NCBI RefSeq assembly: GCF_900155545.1
Contig: NZ_LT732526.1
Span: 3,231,587 to 3,295,586 of the forward strand
From: Clostridium sp. Marseille-P2415
Lineage (GTDB): Bacteria > Bacillota > Clostridia > Lachnospirales > Lachnospiraceae
Length of the DNA: 64,000 nt
Direction of reading: 5' to 3'
In this document: piece by piece, positions 1 to 9,121 of the stretch
Layout of the letters: every line of letters starts with the position of its first letter
Numbering within the stretch: position 1 is the first letter of the stretch
Notes under the pieces: model-generated
Databases searched by the model: none
Seen by the model: only the letters and a program-made list of their open reading frames with translations
Told to the model about the DNA's origin: nothing
Made by a program: the position numbers and the translations under genes

Positions 1-994
1 TTCCGGTCCCAAAGGTATCGGCCATGATGGAAGTCGGATGCGCCACGCCGATCGCATAGGAAAGCTGGATCTCACACTTGTCAGCCAGCCCTGCTGCCAC
101 GATGTTCTTTGCAACATAGCGGGCGGCGTAAGCAGCGGAACGGTCTACCTTGGTACAGTCCTTACCGGAAAATGCCCCGCCGCCATGACGGGCATAACCC
201 CCGTAGGTATCTACAATAATCTTACGGCCGGTTAAACCGCTGTCGCCGTGAGGACCCCCGATTACAAAACGGCCGGTTGGATTTATGAAGAACTTGGTAT
301 TCTTATCCACCAGCTCTGCCGGCAGAACCTCATCAAATACATATTTTTTAATATCTACATGAATCTGTTCCTGGCTTACGTTCTCATCATGCTGGGTGGA
401 TAAAACCACTGCATCCAGGCGGATCGGTTTTCCATTCTCATCGTATTCTACCGTAACCTGGGTCTTTCCATCCGGGCGGAGATAGGTCAGGGTTCCATCC
501 TTACGGACTTTTGTAAGCCGGAGTGCCAGCTTATGGGCAAGAGCGATGGGATATGGCATATATTCTTCGGTTTCATTGCTGGCAAAGCCGAACATCATTC
601 CCTGATCTCCTGCTCCGATGGCATCGATTTCTTCGTCTGACATCTTGTTTTCCCTTGCTTCCAACGCCCGGTCAACGCCTAATGCGATGTCCTTTGACTG
701 CTCATCTAACGCTACGATCACACCGCAGGTATCACAGTCAAAACCATACTTGGCCCGGTCATAGCCGATCTCCCTTATTGTCTCGCGCACCACCTTCTGA
801 ATGTCTACATAGGCATGGGTGGTAATCTCTCCCATGACCATGACAAGGCCAGTGGTACAGCATGTTTCACAAGCCACCCGGCTCATTGGATCCTGCTTTA
901 ACATCTCATCAAGGATCGCATCGGAAATCTGGTCGCACATTTTATCTGGATGTCCTTCAGTTACGGATTCAGAAGTAAATAATAATTTTTCCAT
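1..994 (-). CDS. metK: S-adenosylmethionine synthetase, C-terminal part cut by window edge
   Basis: MetK makes S-adenosylmethionine from methionine and ATP in the cytoplasm. Reading the minus strand from the ATG at 994, the protein opens [20 protein letters not shown], the classic MetK start with the ATP-binding GHPDK motif, and continues through the VGEITT-like and GYD regions without a stop to base 1, about 331 codons of a usual 390-400. An AGGAGG site lies a few bases upstream. It is the only gene behind the SAM-I riboswitch and intrinsic terminator at 1036-1210, so it should be shut off when SAM is plentiful. The missing part is only because the window ends. Identification is near certain. 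Confidence 0.96.
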   Translation of the reverse strand, partial: MEKLLFTSESVTEGHPDKMCDQISDAILDEMLKQDPMSRVACETCCTTGLVMVMGEITTHAYVDIQKVVRETIREIGYDRAKYGFDCDTCGVIVALDEQSKDIALGVDRALEARENKMSDEEIDAIGAGDQGMMFGFASNETEEYMPYPIALAHKLALRLTKVRKDGTLTYLRPDGKTQVTVEYDENGKPIRLDAVVLSTQHDENVSQEQIHVDIKKYVFDEVLPAELVDKNTKFFINPTGRFVIGGPHGDSGLTGRKIIVDTYGGYARHGGGAFSGKDCTKVDRSAAYAARYVAKNIVAAGLADKCEIQLSYAIGVAHPTSIMADTFGTG

Positions 995-1035
995 GTTGTC
1001 ATTTCCTCCTCTATTTTACATGGGGGAATAACAAA

Positions 1036-1062
1036 AAGAAAAGTCCGCAGCAACGCGGACTT
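1036..1062 (-). terminator. Riboswitch-controlled terminator before metK
   Basis: On the minus strand an 8-bp GC-rich stem (AAGTCCGC / GCGGACTT, 1041-1062) with a 6-nt loop is followed by a T-rich tract (TTCTTTTTG). It lies between the S-box aptamer and the metK start, as expected for the expression platform of a SAM-I riboswitch. Confidence 0.85.
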
Positions 1063-1080
1063 GATTCAACACTGTATCAA

Positions 1081-1210
1081 ATCCTCTTATTGCTCGATTT
1101 CTCGCTCAGGTTGGCACCTTCCAACCGCTCCTTCTGGCTTATGCGCCATCATTCCGGTCGGGGTTGCCGTGACTTCACAGATCCTTTGTATCTCCATCAC
1201 TCTGAATAAG
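1081..1210 (-). ncRNA. SAM-I (S-box) riboswitch aptamer
   Basis: The minus strand from 1210 down to 1081 shows the S-box signature: a P1 stem closed by CTTATT at the 5' end and AATAAG at the 3' end, the early CAGAG and GGAG stretches, the GTGAAGTC...GGCAACC core, and the later GGTGCCAACCTGAGCG block. It precedes metK, the best known S-box target, and is followed by an intrinsic terminator. SAM binding should favour the terminator and lower metK expression. Seen: the motifs and their order. Known: the family and its targets. Confidence 0.92.
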
Positions 1211-1426
1211 GGATATTACGTACTTTTCATTTGTTATTCAATTGAAAGCTACATTTATTGCATATCTATTCTACCGTATTTTAAAATGGCTGTCAAGTGC
1301 AAATGCTGTTTTTCCCAGACTGCAGCAGCAGAAAGGGGGTGTCAAATGGACAGCATATTTAAATTCTTAATTTCGGTCATGGCAATAGTAGCTGGACACT
1401 AAATATGCAAATGGTTCAACTACTGG

Positions 1427-2362
1427 TTACTTGAGTTTCCACCCCCATAACGTTTCCGGATAAAGTCCTGCTTCTTTCAGTCCCTGAATGGCATTCACTA
1501 CCATTTCCTTGTCCTCTTTGTAGGTAACGCCGTACCAGCGGTCCACGCTCTTTAATACGGAGACCTCTGCCCTGCCTTCCTTTAACAGTTCATCTACCAC
1601 AAACGGGAGAAAATATTCGCATTTCACCGGATTCACAGGGAGTTCCCTGTCTAAAAAGGCGGTGAACCGTTCATCAAGCTCGCTTAAAATACTCTTTGTA
1701 AATCCCCACATATTCATGGAGACAATGGTATCTTCGCCTAATTCCGTCCAGGTCACACCGTCATCCTCCGTAAACTCCGCTCTGTCCCCGTGTTTTTCGA
1801 TTCTGGTGCGCTCGTGAACGTCAACAAGCTTCCCCGCTTCATCGGTGCTGCATACGCCTCTTGCCACATGGCCGTTTTCCGTCAGGGTATTGTAAAGCTG
1901 ATAGCCTGCCATGGCATACTGGTATTTCTCCCCGTCGGAAACCCTGGACAACCGGTCATAAATGGATACAAATGCGCCTTTTCCATAATAATCATCGGCA
2001 TTAATGACTGCAAACGGACCGTTAATGATGTCCTTGCAGCATAAAACAGCATGACCGGTTCCCCAGGGTTTCACTCTTCCCTCCGGTACCTGATACCCGT
2101 TTGGAAGCCTGTCAAGCTCCTGAAACACGTATTCCACCTGTACATGGGCCGCCATACGGTCTCCGATGTTCTCCCTGAATTCTTTTTCTATGGACTTCTT
2201 AATGATAAAAACAACCTTTTCAAATCCAGCCTGAACCGCATCAAAAATAGAGAAATCAATGATTTTATTCCCATAGGCATCGACAGGGTCGATCTGCTTT
2301 AAACCTCCATAACGGCTTCCCATGCCTGCTGCCATAATGACCAGAACCGGTTTCTCGTTCAT
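1427..2362 (-). CDS. Sugar-phosphate nucleotidyltransferase (GlmU/GalU-like), copy 1
   Basis: The protein is 311 residues. It opens with the nucleotidyltransferase signature VLVIMAAGMGSRYGG (about residues 6-20; LAAGxGxR-type phosphate-binding loop), then KQIDPVD, and carries the INADDYYG metal/nucleotide site near residue 120. This is the Rossmann-like GT-A fold that transfers a nucleotide to a sugar phosphate, for example UTP plus glucose-1-phosphate. It lacks the left-handed beta-helix of GlmU. A paralogue of almost the same length lies at 9971-10903. It stands alone, about 100 bp past the murA terminator. The sugar and nucleotide cannot be read from the sequence, so no symbol is given. 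Confidence 0.85.
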   Translation of the reverse strand: MNEKPVLVIMAAGMGSRYGGLKQIDPVDAYGNKIIDFSIFDAVQAGFEKVVFIIKKSIEKEFRENIGDRMAAHVQVEYVFQELDRLPNGYQVPEGRVKPWGTGHAVLCCKDIINGPFAVINADDYYGKGAFVSIYDRLSRVSDGEKYQYAMAGYQLYNTLTENGHVARGVCSTDEAGKLVDVHERTRIEKHGDRAEFTEDDGVTWTELGEDTIVSMNMWGFTKSILSELDERFTAFLDRELPVNPVKCEYFLPFVVDELLKEGRAEVSVLKSVDRWYGVTYKEDKEMVVNAIQGLKEAGLYPETLWGWKLK

Positions 2363-2439
2363 TGCTGTTACCTCCTCGAATTTACTAACCTAAGTATAAT
2401 GAATGCTCATCAAAAGATATTTGCACATACAGCCCTGAA

Positions 2440-2467
2440 AACGGAAAACGGCGGGGAACCCCCCGCC
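2440..2467 (-). terminator. Terminator after murA
   Basis: A 7-bp all-GC stem (GGCGGGG / CCCCGCC, 2450-2467 on the plus strand) abuts the murA stop codon and is followed on the minus strand by GTTTTCCGTTTT. It is a compact intrinsic terminator. Confidence 0.75.
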
Positions 2468-3759
2468 TATCCAACTTTTAATTTAAATTTTTTTGCTTCT
2501 TTTTCAGAATCTATCTTTTCAATCATAGCTCCCAGACCCTGGAGCTTCTCTTCAAAGCATTCATAACCCCGCTGAACATATCCGATCTCGTCCACAACGG
2601 TGTATCCATCCGCAGCCAGTCCGGCGATGACCAGTGCTGCACCTGCACGAAGATCCGGAGCGTTTACAAAGGCTCCGGTAAAGCCGCTTACACCGTCAAT
2701 GACCGCTACATTTCCTTCTACCTTTACATTAGCTCCCATACGGGACAGCTCATCCACATAACGGAAACGGTTTTCGAAAATACTCTCGGTCACTACGCTG
2801 GTTCCGCCCGCAAGGGCCAGAGTCACTGTCATCTGTGGCTGCATATCGGTGGGAAACCCCGGATAGGGAAGCGTCTTGACGTCCGTATGCTTCTGATTGG
2901 ACTTTCCAACCACACGGACCGCATCATCAAATTCCACGACCTCGCATCCCATCTCCAAAAGCTTCGCAGAAATAGCCTCCAGATGCTTGGGGATGACATT
3001 TTTTACCATCACATCCCCGCGGGTAATGGCTGCCGCACACATAAAGGTACCGGCTTCAATCTGATCAGGAATAATGGAGTACTCGGTTCCATGAAGCTTT
3101 CTTACGCCGCGGATCCGGATGGTGTCCGTACCGGCTCCCTTGATATTGGCACCCATGCTGTTTAAAAAGTTGGCTACGTCAACCACATGGGGTTCTTTTG
3201 CTACATTTTCCAGAATGGTCTGTCCCTCTGCCAGGGTCGCCGCCATCATGACGTTGATTGTCGCCCCGACGCTGACCACATCCAGATAGATATGGCTGGC
3301 CACCAGATCAATGGCATGAGCAATGACAGCCCCACGCTCAATCTTTACATCAGCTCCAAGGGCACGGAATCCCTTTAAGTGCTGGTCAATGGGCCGGCTC
3401 CCAATGTTGCAGCCGCCCGGAAGCGGAACCTGGGCACTCTTATATTTTCCCAGCATGGCTCCAATAAAATAATAAGAAGCCCTTATTTTGCGGATGTATT
3501 CGTCATCAACCGAAACTTCCCGGATGGTCTTGCCGTTGATGCGGACCGTATGTCTGTCGATCCGCTCTACTTTCGCACCGATCTCCTCAATCGCTTCCAG
3601 TAACACGTTTATATCTCTCACATCCGGCAAATTATCAATCAGTACATCCTCATCTGTCATGATGGCCGCTGCCAGGATTCCCAAAGCGGCATTCTTTGCT
3701 CCTCCGATGGTCACTTCGCCAACCAGCGGATTGCCGCCTTTCATAATATACTGCTCCAT
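2467..3759 (-). CDS. murA: UDP-N-acetylglucosamine 1-carboxyvinyltransferase
   Basis: MurA transfers enolpyruvate from PEP to UDP-GlcNAc, the first committed step of peptidoglycan synthesis, in the cytoplasm. The 430-residue protein has the normal family length. It starts with MEQYIMKGGNPLVGEVTIGG and GAKNAALGILAAA, which holds the conserved KN pair. The loop PLPGGCNIGSRPIDQH near residue 115 carries the PEP-binding cysteine that fosfomycin attacks. PTDMQPQ and the late RxxRAGAALVIAGLAA-type motif are also visible. The gene has its own promoter at 3826-3853 and a terminator at its stop, so it appears monocistronic. Many Firmicutes have two MurA paralogues; which one this is cannot be told from sequence alone. 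Confidence 0.96.
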   Translation of the reverse strand: MEQYIMKGGNPLVGEVTIGGAKNAALGILAAAIMTDEDVLIDNLPDVRDINVLLEAIEEIGAKVERIDRHTVRINGKTIREVSVDDEYIRKIRASYYFIGAMLGKYKSAQVPLPGGCNIGSRPIDQHLKGFRALGADVKIERGAVIAHAIDLVASHIYLDVVSVGATINVMMAATLAEGQTILENVAKEPHVVDVANFLNSMGANIKGAGTDTIRIRGVRKLHGTEYSIIPDQIEAGTFMCAAAITRGDVMVKNVIPKHLEAISAKLLEMGCEVVEFDDAVRVVGKSNQKHTDVKTLPYPGFPTDMQPQMTVTLALAGGTSVVTESIFENRFRYVDELSRMGANVKVEGNVAVIDGVSGFTGAFVNAPDLRAGAALVIAGLAADGYTVVDEIGYVQRGYECFEEKLQGLGAMIEKIDSEKEAKKFKLKVG

Positions 3760-3825
3760 TTCACACCTCTGATTATCAAGTTATCTATTACAAAATTCTT
3801 ACATTCCATTCATTAACCTTTAATG

Positions 3826-3853
3826 ATTATAACATATCTTGCGGATTTGTAAA
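3826..3853 (-). promoter_or_regulatory. Probable sigma-A promoter of murA
   Basis: On the minus strand TTTACA (-35, 3848-3853) and a perfect TATAAT (-10, 3826-3831) are separated by 16 bp. They sit about 65 bp upstream of the murA start codon. Confidence 0.6.
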
Positions 3854-3867
3854 GAGAACGCATTTTC

Positions 3868-6369
3868 TTATTCCATAAATACCCCGCAGACAAAGTCATT
3901 TCCCTGGCCTGCAAAGTAAGCAGAGGCATCATTTAAGCCCATCTTCTGGCTTTCCCCGGAAACCGGGTTATAAAGAGTCACATTATACTGATCGTAACCG
4001 GAGATCAGCACATAACCTCCCTGGCCGGTATAGGCAGCCACAGGACAGCCCTGGCCCACGAAATACAGGACCTGATTCAGTATACAGCCTCTGGCATCCA
4101 GCATAAGAATCCCCTCCCCATGGGATCCGCTTTCCGTAAATCCATCCAGGTTACGCAAGAATGCAGCTCCGGTTTTCATTGGATCTTTCATATTGCGGGC
4201 AGGTGGACGGTTCACACGGTTCCATATGACCTCCTGGTTCTGATCCGTTACGACCCCCATCTTATCATAAGCGAGCTCAAGTGCATCGGTAAAATTGCGG
4301 CTGCTTCCAAGATAATGCCCTCCGCCATAGGCATAAAACCTGTTTTCCGGTGTTTTGGCACTGGACTTTAGCTCCACAACCTCTGTAGCATCATAAGCAA
4401 CCTTTTTCGGGACTGTAATTTTCACTTCCCGGCTTAAAATTTCTTTGTCAAGCTGTACAAAATACACCTTTTTCCGGTCCTCGGAAACCTTCCATCCAAT
4501 TCCTTCCATTTCTTCATCGGCAAGCTCCTGATTGCAGACAATGGTATCCTGTTTGGACGCCGCATAGGACTGCTCTCCGGACTTTACTGCCTGGGTCAAG
4601 TGGATCCGGCTGTCATCCACGGACACGTCTGCAATATACACATTCTCATGCTCATATTCCTTAACGATCTTCCCGCTTTGATCCATGATCTCAATCCGGT
4701 ACATGGGTGCATCCTTGATCCTTCCGTTCTGAACCCACACATCCCCTTCCCTGGCAATTCCGTAAATGAAATCATCGCCTACAAATCCAAGGGGGCGGTA
4801 AAGGTTATTCTCTCCTCCTGTTATCTCCCTCTTCACACCGGTATCCAGGTCCATGAGATGGATCACACCGGCTCCATAAAGGCTGCTTCCCTCTAACCAG
4901 GCAAAATGGCGTTCTGTACTGCTGACCGCAAATCCGCCGTCTATCAGGGAATCCGCCAGGACCATATATTCATTACTGTTTAAATCGATCCCATAAACCG
5001 CCCGGTCTGCCATTAAATACAGCATTCCGTTGGCCCCTAAATGGGCAAGCTGGTCTATATCCTCCTTCAGAGTCTCAAAAGACAGCGTGACCGGGGTAAA
5101 AAAACGCTCGCGGATGGCATTATCCTCACTGCTGTACTGGTACATGGCGATCCCTAAGCTTCCTTCATGAATGCCGCGGTTCATATATCCATAAACCAGA
5201 AAGTCCACATTCCCGTTGTCACTGACCGATAATATTTTGATATCATGCTGGTTATAACCGCTGCGAAGTCCGTCATCCTCACCGCTTCGGAAGGAAAATA
5301 CCTTTACCGCATGCCCGTTGTTCTGGTCAAAGGCCCATAAATCCCGGTTTACCACATAAGCCAGGGTGTTTCCCGAAGGACTTTTTGCCGTCCGTATTTC
5401 ATCGTTATTGGAAATGCCCAGCATGATCCGTTTTTCAGAGAACAGCTCCTTTTGACCGGAAAATATCTGATTGGTATTCCGCTCAAAATCCATGAGGTAG
5501 ATACGCCGGCTGTCCCACTTCATGGTGAAATTGTCCTCCACCTCATAAAATTCCTGGGCCCCGCCCTCCAAAGCCCGGGACACTTCATACTGCAGCTGGA
5601 CGCTGCACATGATTCCGTCCATATCCTTTAATGTGGCCCTGATCTCTCCTACCGGCGTGACGGTAAGCCCTCCCCAGGTCAGCTGGGAAAAGCTGGAATG
5701 GATGGTCACATGCCCAAGGGAACTGTTATCCTCTGAATCATTGGTCTCCAGATAGGTGGTAAGATCCCTGGCCTGGTCATAATTAAACGTCCGTGTCGTA
5801 AAATCCACCGCAAAATCCACCATGTCTTTTGTATTAGTGCTGTCCGTCCACATAATACGGGTATAGTAGAGGAGCTTCCCGTTACCAGAGGTATCCAGTG
5901 TCAGAATGAGAAGGTACTCCTTATCCTTTGTCAAAAGGTTCTGAATGGGAAGGGTTGCCGTAATCCCTCCCTCCTCTTCGTTCCATTTATCCACACTTGT
6001 CCGTTCCACCAGCCGCCCTAAGTCCAGGCTGCGGACTTCATATTCTATTCCCTGGATGCTGCCGCCATAATCGGAAATCTGTATGTTCATGAGCCGGTCC
6101 GCCGGAAGAACGGTCAGCGCCTCCCGGGAAACAGACTGCTTCATATCCTGGGTATAACCATGGAGAAGATTCATCTTTCTTCCGAACATATCCGAATATA
6201 CAACCGGTAAGGCCGCCTCATCCATGGAAGTATATACCATTATATCATTTTTCTCTGTATTTTTCTGATTCCACACAAAATAAACTGCGATTGCTATAAT
6301 AAAAACCGCAGATAAGATCCCTACTTTTTTTATCAAACGTTTCATACCAGGCTTCCTTTGTTTTAGCAT
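3868..6369 (-). CDS. Membrane-anchored beta-propeller-like protein of unknown function
   Basis: I do not recognise a named family. From the ATG at 6369 the product is about 833 residues. It has a short basic N-terminus (KRLIKK), one hydrophobic segment near residues 13-34 (VGILSAVFIIAIAVYFVW) and a long extracytoplasmic part. The middle shows repeated sheet-like blades with phrases such as SPSGNTLAYVVNRDLWAFD and ILSVSDNGNVDFLVYG, resembling TolB/WD40-type propellers. A longer frame opens at a TTG (6402), but the AAGAAGAGAG site fits the ATG better. No terminator is evident downstream before the murA promoter. A role at the cell surface is inferred from topology only. Confidence 0.6.
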   Translation of the reverse strand: MLKQRKPGMKRLIKKVGILSAVFIIAIAVYFVWNQKNTEKNDIMVYTSMDEAALPVVYSDMFGRKMNLLHGYTQDMKQSVSREALTVLPADRLMNIQISDYGGSIQGIEYEVRSLDLGRLVERTSVDKWNEEEGGITATLPIQNLLTKDKEYLLILTLDTSGNGKLLYYTRIMWTDSTNTKDMVDFAVDFTTRTFNYDQARDLTTYLETNDSEDNSSLGHVTIHSSFSQLTWGGLTVTPVGEIRATLKDMDGIMCSVQLQYEVSRALEGGAQEFYEVEDNFTMKWDSRRIYLMDFERNTNQIFSGQKELFSEKRIMLGISNNDEIRTAKSPSGNTLAYVVNRDLWAFDQNNGHAVKVFSFRSGEDDGLRSGYNQHDIKILSVSDNGNVDFLVYGYMNRGIHEGSLGIAMYQYSSEDNAIRERFFTPVTLSFETLKEDIDQLAHLGANGMLYLMADRAVYGIDLNSNEYMVLADSLIDGGFAVSSTERHFAWLEGSSLYGAGVIHLMDLDTGVKREITGGENNLYRPLGFVGDDFIYGIAREGDVWVQNGRIKDAPMYRIEIMDQSGKIVKEYEHENVYIADVSVDDSRIHLTQAVKSGEQSYAASKQDTIVCNQELADEEMEGIGWKVSEDRKKVYFVQLDKEILSREVKITVPKKVAYDATEVVELKSSAKTPENRFYAYGGGHYLGSSRNFTDALELAYDKMGVVTDQNQEVIWNRVNRPPARNMKDPMKTGAAFLRNLDGFTESGSHGEGILMLDARGCILNQVLYFVGQGCPVAAYTGQGGYVLISGYDQYNVTLYNPVSGESQKMGLNDASAYFAGQGNDFVCGVFME

Positions 6370-6574
6370 TCTCTCTTCTTTATTGTATACAATAATATCC
6401 AAAACTACAATGAAAACTTTCTTAATTAATCCGAAAACCGAGCTTAGCCTATAATTTTCCCGAGTCAGGTCCTATCAGGGCTTTTCTTATACAAACAAAA
6501 GGGTTGCTATGTAAATGGCTTAATCGCAGAAACCAGAAGAGAAGTTATACGGCAGATACATTCTTTAATTGGAA

Positions 6575-6668
6575 ATTAATGAATATAGAGTGAAAAACCG
6601 AATGCCTTAACAGGGCACGTACGGTTTTGAAAAGGGGCTTGGGCGCGCAAGCGCCCATAACCTAATAG
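6575..6668 (+). mobile_element. 3' remnant of a group II intron (domains V and VI)
   Basis: Reading the plus strand, 6594-6628 resembles a group II intron domain V hairpin. The 3' arm GGCACGTACGGTTTT is the canonical bulged strand, and the 5' arm AACCGAATGCC pairs with it. A second hairpin follows (TTGGGCGC-GCAA-GCGCCCATAA, about 6637-6660), as domain VI does, with an unpaired A in its 3' arm. The text before it (ATTAATGAATATAGAG) also resembles intron sequence leading into domain V. The catalytic AGC triad reads AAC and the tetraloop is not GAAA. No reverse transcriptase is present, so this is a dead fragment. Possible boundaries are approximate. Confidence 0.6.
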
Positions 6669-6779
6669 AGAAGGGACAGAGGGGCATTGAATGGATAAAG
6701 AATACGTATATCTGAATCTAAAATGTCTATTCTCTGTTCAAGGATAGTTTCAAGGGCAATACTATATATGTGCTCCCGC

Positions 6780-7607
6780 TTACTCGGCACGGCACACACG
6801 AAAACCTTGATCGGAGCCTTTACCATTCGCCTCGAACTTGCCACGGTAAGATGATTCGCAGCTGACGATATCTCCAATCCAACCGCCGCCTTTCCATACC
6901 CGGAAAAAGCCGCTGTTAATGTCCGCGTCTTCATACCAGTCCCAACACCATTCCCTTACATTACCCGACATATCGTAAAGTCCTGACTCGTTGGGATTCT
7001 TGGAACCGACGGGTTTTGTTTTATTATTATTATTTTCTATCGCAGGCCAATACCAATCTCCCGATAAGTATTCATTTCCTGCGTTTCTCCAATACCATGC
7101 CACTTCATCTCCATTATTACTTCCGCTGTATGTATAATCCTTGCTCATCTGGCCTCCGCCTGCCGCATATTCCCATTCCGCTTCTGTCGGCAACCGGTAT
7201 CCATCAGCCCCCATATTGATTGTAACTGTCCATCTCAGATCATCGTTATCACTTTTATTATTCGGGTCATTTTTATTTTTATCAATATTATAATAAGGTT
7301 CTAAGCCCTCTTTTATACTTCTTTTATTACAGTACTCAATACAGTCATACCAGCTTACCATTTCTACCGGCAAATTGTCACCTTTGAATTCCGAAGGATT
7401 ACTTCCCATTACCTCCATCCATTCTTTTTGTGTAACCTCATATTTGCCCATATAAAAGTCTGATATTGTTACATTTTTTCCATAATAGTTGGACTTTGTA
7501 TTCATAAAAAGACCGCCTTTGACATAAACAAAGCTATCCTGCTTATTCTGTGAACAAGCACCAACAACAATCATAGCCAATAAAAGTAAAATCAAAAGTT
7601 TTCTCAT
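6780..7607 (-). CDS. Lipoprotein with formylglycine-generating-enzyme-like (SUMF1) domain
   Basis: The 275-residue product has a lipoprotein signal peptide: MRKLLILLLLAMIVVGAC, with the lipobox cysteine at residue 18. It should be anchored on the outer face of the membrane. The rest is an FGE/SUMF1 fold: KYEVTQKEWMEVMG, PVEMVSWYDCIEYCN, GYRLPTEAEWEYAAGG, GLYDMSGNVREWCWDWY and a final QGFRVCR. True FGEs use two cysteines just after the RGGSW-like motif. Here the matching stretch (KGGGWIGDIVSCESSYRGKF) keeps only one, so sulfatase-activating activity is doubtful and a binding or structural role is more likely. It lies in a patch with an intron remnant and a xylanase, which suggests acquired DNA. 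Confidence 0.85.
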   Translation of the reverse strand: MRKLLILLLLAMIVVGACSQNKQDSFVYVKGGLFMNTKSNYYGKNVTISDFYMGKYEVTQKEWMEVMGSNPSEFKGDNLPVEMVSWYDCIEYCNKRSIKEGLEPYYNIDKNKNDPNNKSDNDDLRWTVTINMGADGYRLPTEAEWEYAAGGGQMSKDYTYSGSNNGDEVAWYWRNAGNEYLSGDWYWPAIENNNNKTKPVGSKNPNESGLYDMSGNVREWCWDWYEDADINSGFFRVWKGGGWIGDIVSCESSYRGKFEANGKGSDQGFRVCRAE

Positions 7608-7625
7608 TGATATATCTCCTTTAAG

Positions 7626-7730
7626 CTGATAGGTATTTAAACGTTCTGATATATAAGGCCGCCGGCTGTGAGACCGTCCGGCCTTATATATCGAATGATT
7701 AAAAGACTTTAACGGTCAGACACCTATCAG
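7626..7730. repeat. Nested inverted repeat between xylanase and FGE-like gene
   Basis: A perfect 14-bp inverted repeat (GATATATAAGGCCG at 7648-7661 and its complement at 7679-7692) sits inside an outer 9-bp one (CTGATAGGT at 7626-7634, ACCTATCAG at 7722-7730). The inner hairpin could terminate xylanase transcripts, but no T-run follows it on the minus strand. The outer ends make the whole 105-bp unit look like a small MITE-like insertion or a recombination-prone palindrome. Confidence 0.55.
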
Positions 7731-7753
7731 TTATCAGATTGCAGTGCGACCTG

Positions 7754-8401
7754 TTACCACACCGTTACATTAGCATAACCACTACTTTGATATCCCTCTA
7801 CACATAATGCCTGGTAAGACCAACTGCTCCCCAGATTCATACCTTTACTCCTCCAAGCGTTAACATGGTTGCCGAAATTAATCTGAACGTTGTTTCCGGT
7901 CGCTCTTTTCGTTTGTCTGACACTCCAGTACTGTTGGAAAGTTTGGGTACCATCAATGGAAGGTGCGTTGTATCGCATAGTCGTATATATGTCATAGGTA
8001 CCCCCATCACTGCTCACGGTACCCTTATACGTTCCGGTAGGTCTATAAGTGCCCCAGCTATCTACAACATAGTATTCTATGAGTGAGTTTCTCGTCCACC
8101 CATATAATGTTAAATACCCATTACCGGAGGGCGAAAAGGCGCCGGCATTGTAGTTACATACCCTGGTTGGGGTTCCTGTCCCCCAGCCTTTACCGACGAC
8201 AAAGTTCCCGCAGTTTGTCCAACTAACACTGTAATTACCATCAGAACCATTGGTAGCATTTACTGTTCCACCGCCATCGGTCCAATTTTGCCAGTAGTCT
8301 GTCGCAGCATATGCGGTTCTTGCGAACATGCTGGTAAAGCCCAATAAAATTACAGAAAATAACGCTAAAGCTTTCTTATTTAACTTATTTAAGTTACTCA
8401 T
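7754..8401 (-). CDS. Secreted GH11 endo-1,4-beta-xylanase
   Basis: This enzyme hydrolyses internal beta-1,4 bonds of xylan outside the cell. From the ATG at 8401, preceded by AGGAGGG, the product is 215 residues: a signal peptide of about 31 ([16 protein letters not shown]..., predicted cut after AYA) and one GH11 jelly-roll domain of normal size. Family motifs are visible: [44 protein letters not shown] with the nucleophile Glu, RQTKR, and [16 protein letters not shown] with the acid/base Glu. An upstream frame opens at 8449, but the ribosome site fixes the start. No carbohydrate-binding or dockerin module is present. The preceding 700 bases are non-coding. Confidence 0.95.
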   Translation of the reverse strand: MSNLNKLNKKALALFSVILLGFTSMFARTAYAATDYWQNWTDGGGTVNATNGSDGNYSVSWTNCGNFVVGKGWGTGTPTRVCNYNAGAFSPSGNGYLTLYGWTRNSLIEYYVVDSWGTYRPTGTYKGTVSSDGGTYDIYTTMRYNAPSIDGTQTFQQYWSVRQTKRATGNNVQINFGNHVNAWRSKGMNLGSSWSYQALCVEGYQSSGYANVTVW

Positions 8402-9121
8402 ACAAAACCCTCCTGCACAATATTTTTTATCAGTACCACTTAACTGCATACATTGGATATTATATTTTATAAATCACTCCCTTTCATGCTTTTGACGGTA
8501 ATTTCTCTTTGCAGTATATCTCTTATCCTGTGTTATATTCCGTGAACATCTGACGGACACCTCCTCCCTGAGAAGATAAATTCTTTTAAAACAACAACAA
8601 AGTGTTTGTTTTACCTAAATAATTACAATGTTAATTAGGATTATAAAATACTTTATTTATAAAGCAGAATCATAAATTCGGCTCATATGGAACTTATAAT
8701 TTTTCTGTGGCTGAGGATTCGTATAGAGAGTTCATTCGTATTATGAAAAACATCTTGAAAGCAGAAAACACATTGAAGAAAATCACTTAGATGAAGATAA
8801 AAAAGTATTGTACTATTTACAGCATTCCTTCTGAAATATTTACAATAAATTCCTTAATTTATAAAACTATAATACAACTTATTCCCATTTTTATCATTTC
8901 ATAAATTGCTATTCTTTTATCATTCATTGCTAAACTTACGTTGATGTTGGATTAGGTTGCTTTTTTTATCCGACATACCCCGCTTCAGCACGATCGGTCA
9001 CCCCATAGCAATGGAGGCTTTGCTGCAAGACTCACTGGCGATTACCTTGGCGTACCCCTAAAAAAACAGCCGTCCTTCCCTGGACAGCTGCTTCTCACTC
9101 TCTTAACCTGATTACCGTTCT
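8402..9121. other. 720-bp region without an intact gene
   Basis: No convincing complete gene lies here. A plus-strand frame from about 8651 to a TAG at 8788-8790 reads like the end of a protein (SYGTYNFSVAEDSYREFIRI...) with no start, and may be a gene fragment. At 8946-9060 a GC-richer block read on the minus strand contains GCAAAGCC and, further on, GGTGACCGAT. These strings also occur in c-di-GMP-I riboswitches, but the rest of that aptamer cannot be aligned, so I do not call one. The remainder is AT-rich. Confidence 0.35.

Noticed and set aside
3868..6402. TTG start at 6402 for the propeller-like protein
   Set aside because: A purine-rich site (AAGAAGAGAG) sits before the ATG at 6369; the TTG has none.
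6662..6934. 90-codon minus-strand frame overlapping the FGE-like gene
   Set aside because: It overlaps the 3' end of a well supported gene in another frame and has no ribosome site.
8946..9060. c-di-GMP-I riboswitch
   Set aside because: Only two short strings agree with the aptamer; the region between them is too short and the 5' half does not fit. Kept only as an unexplained block.
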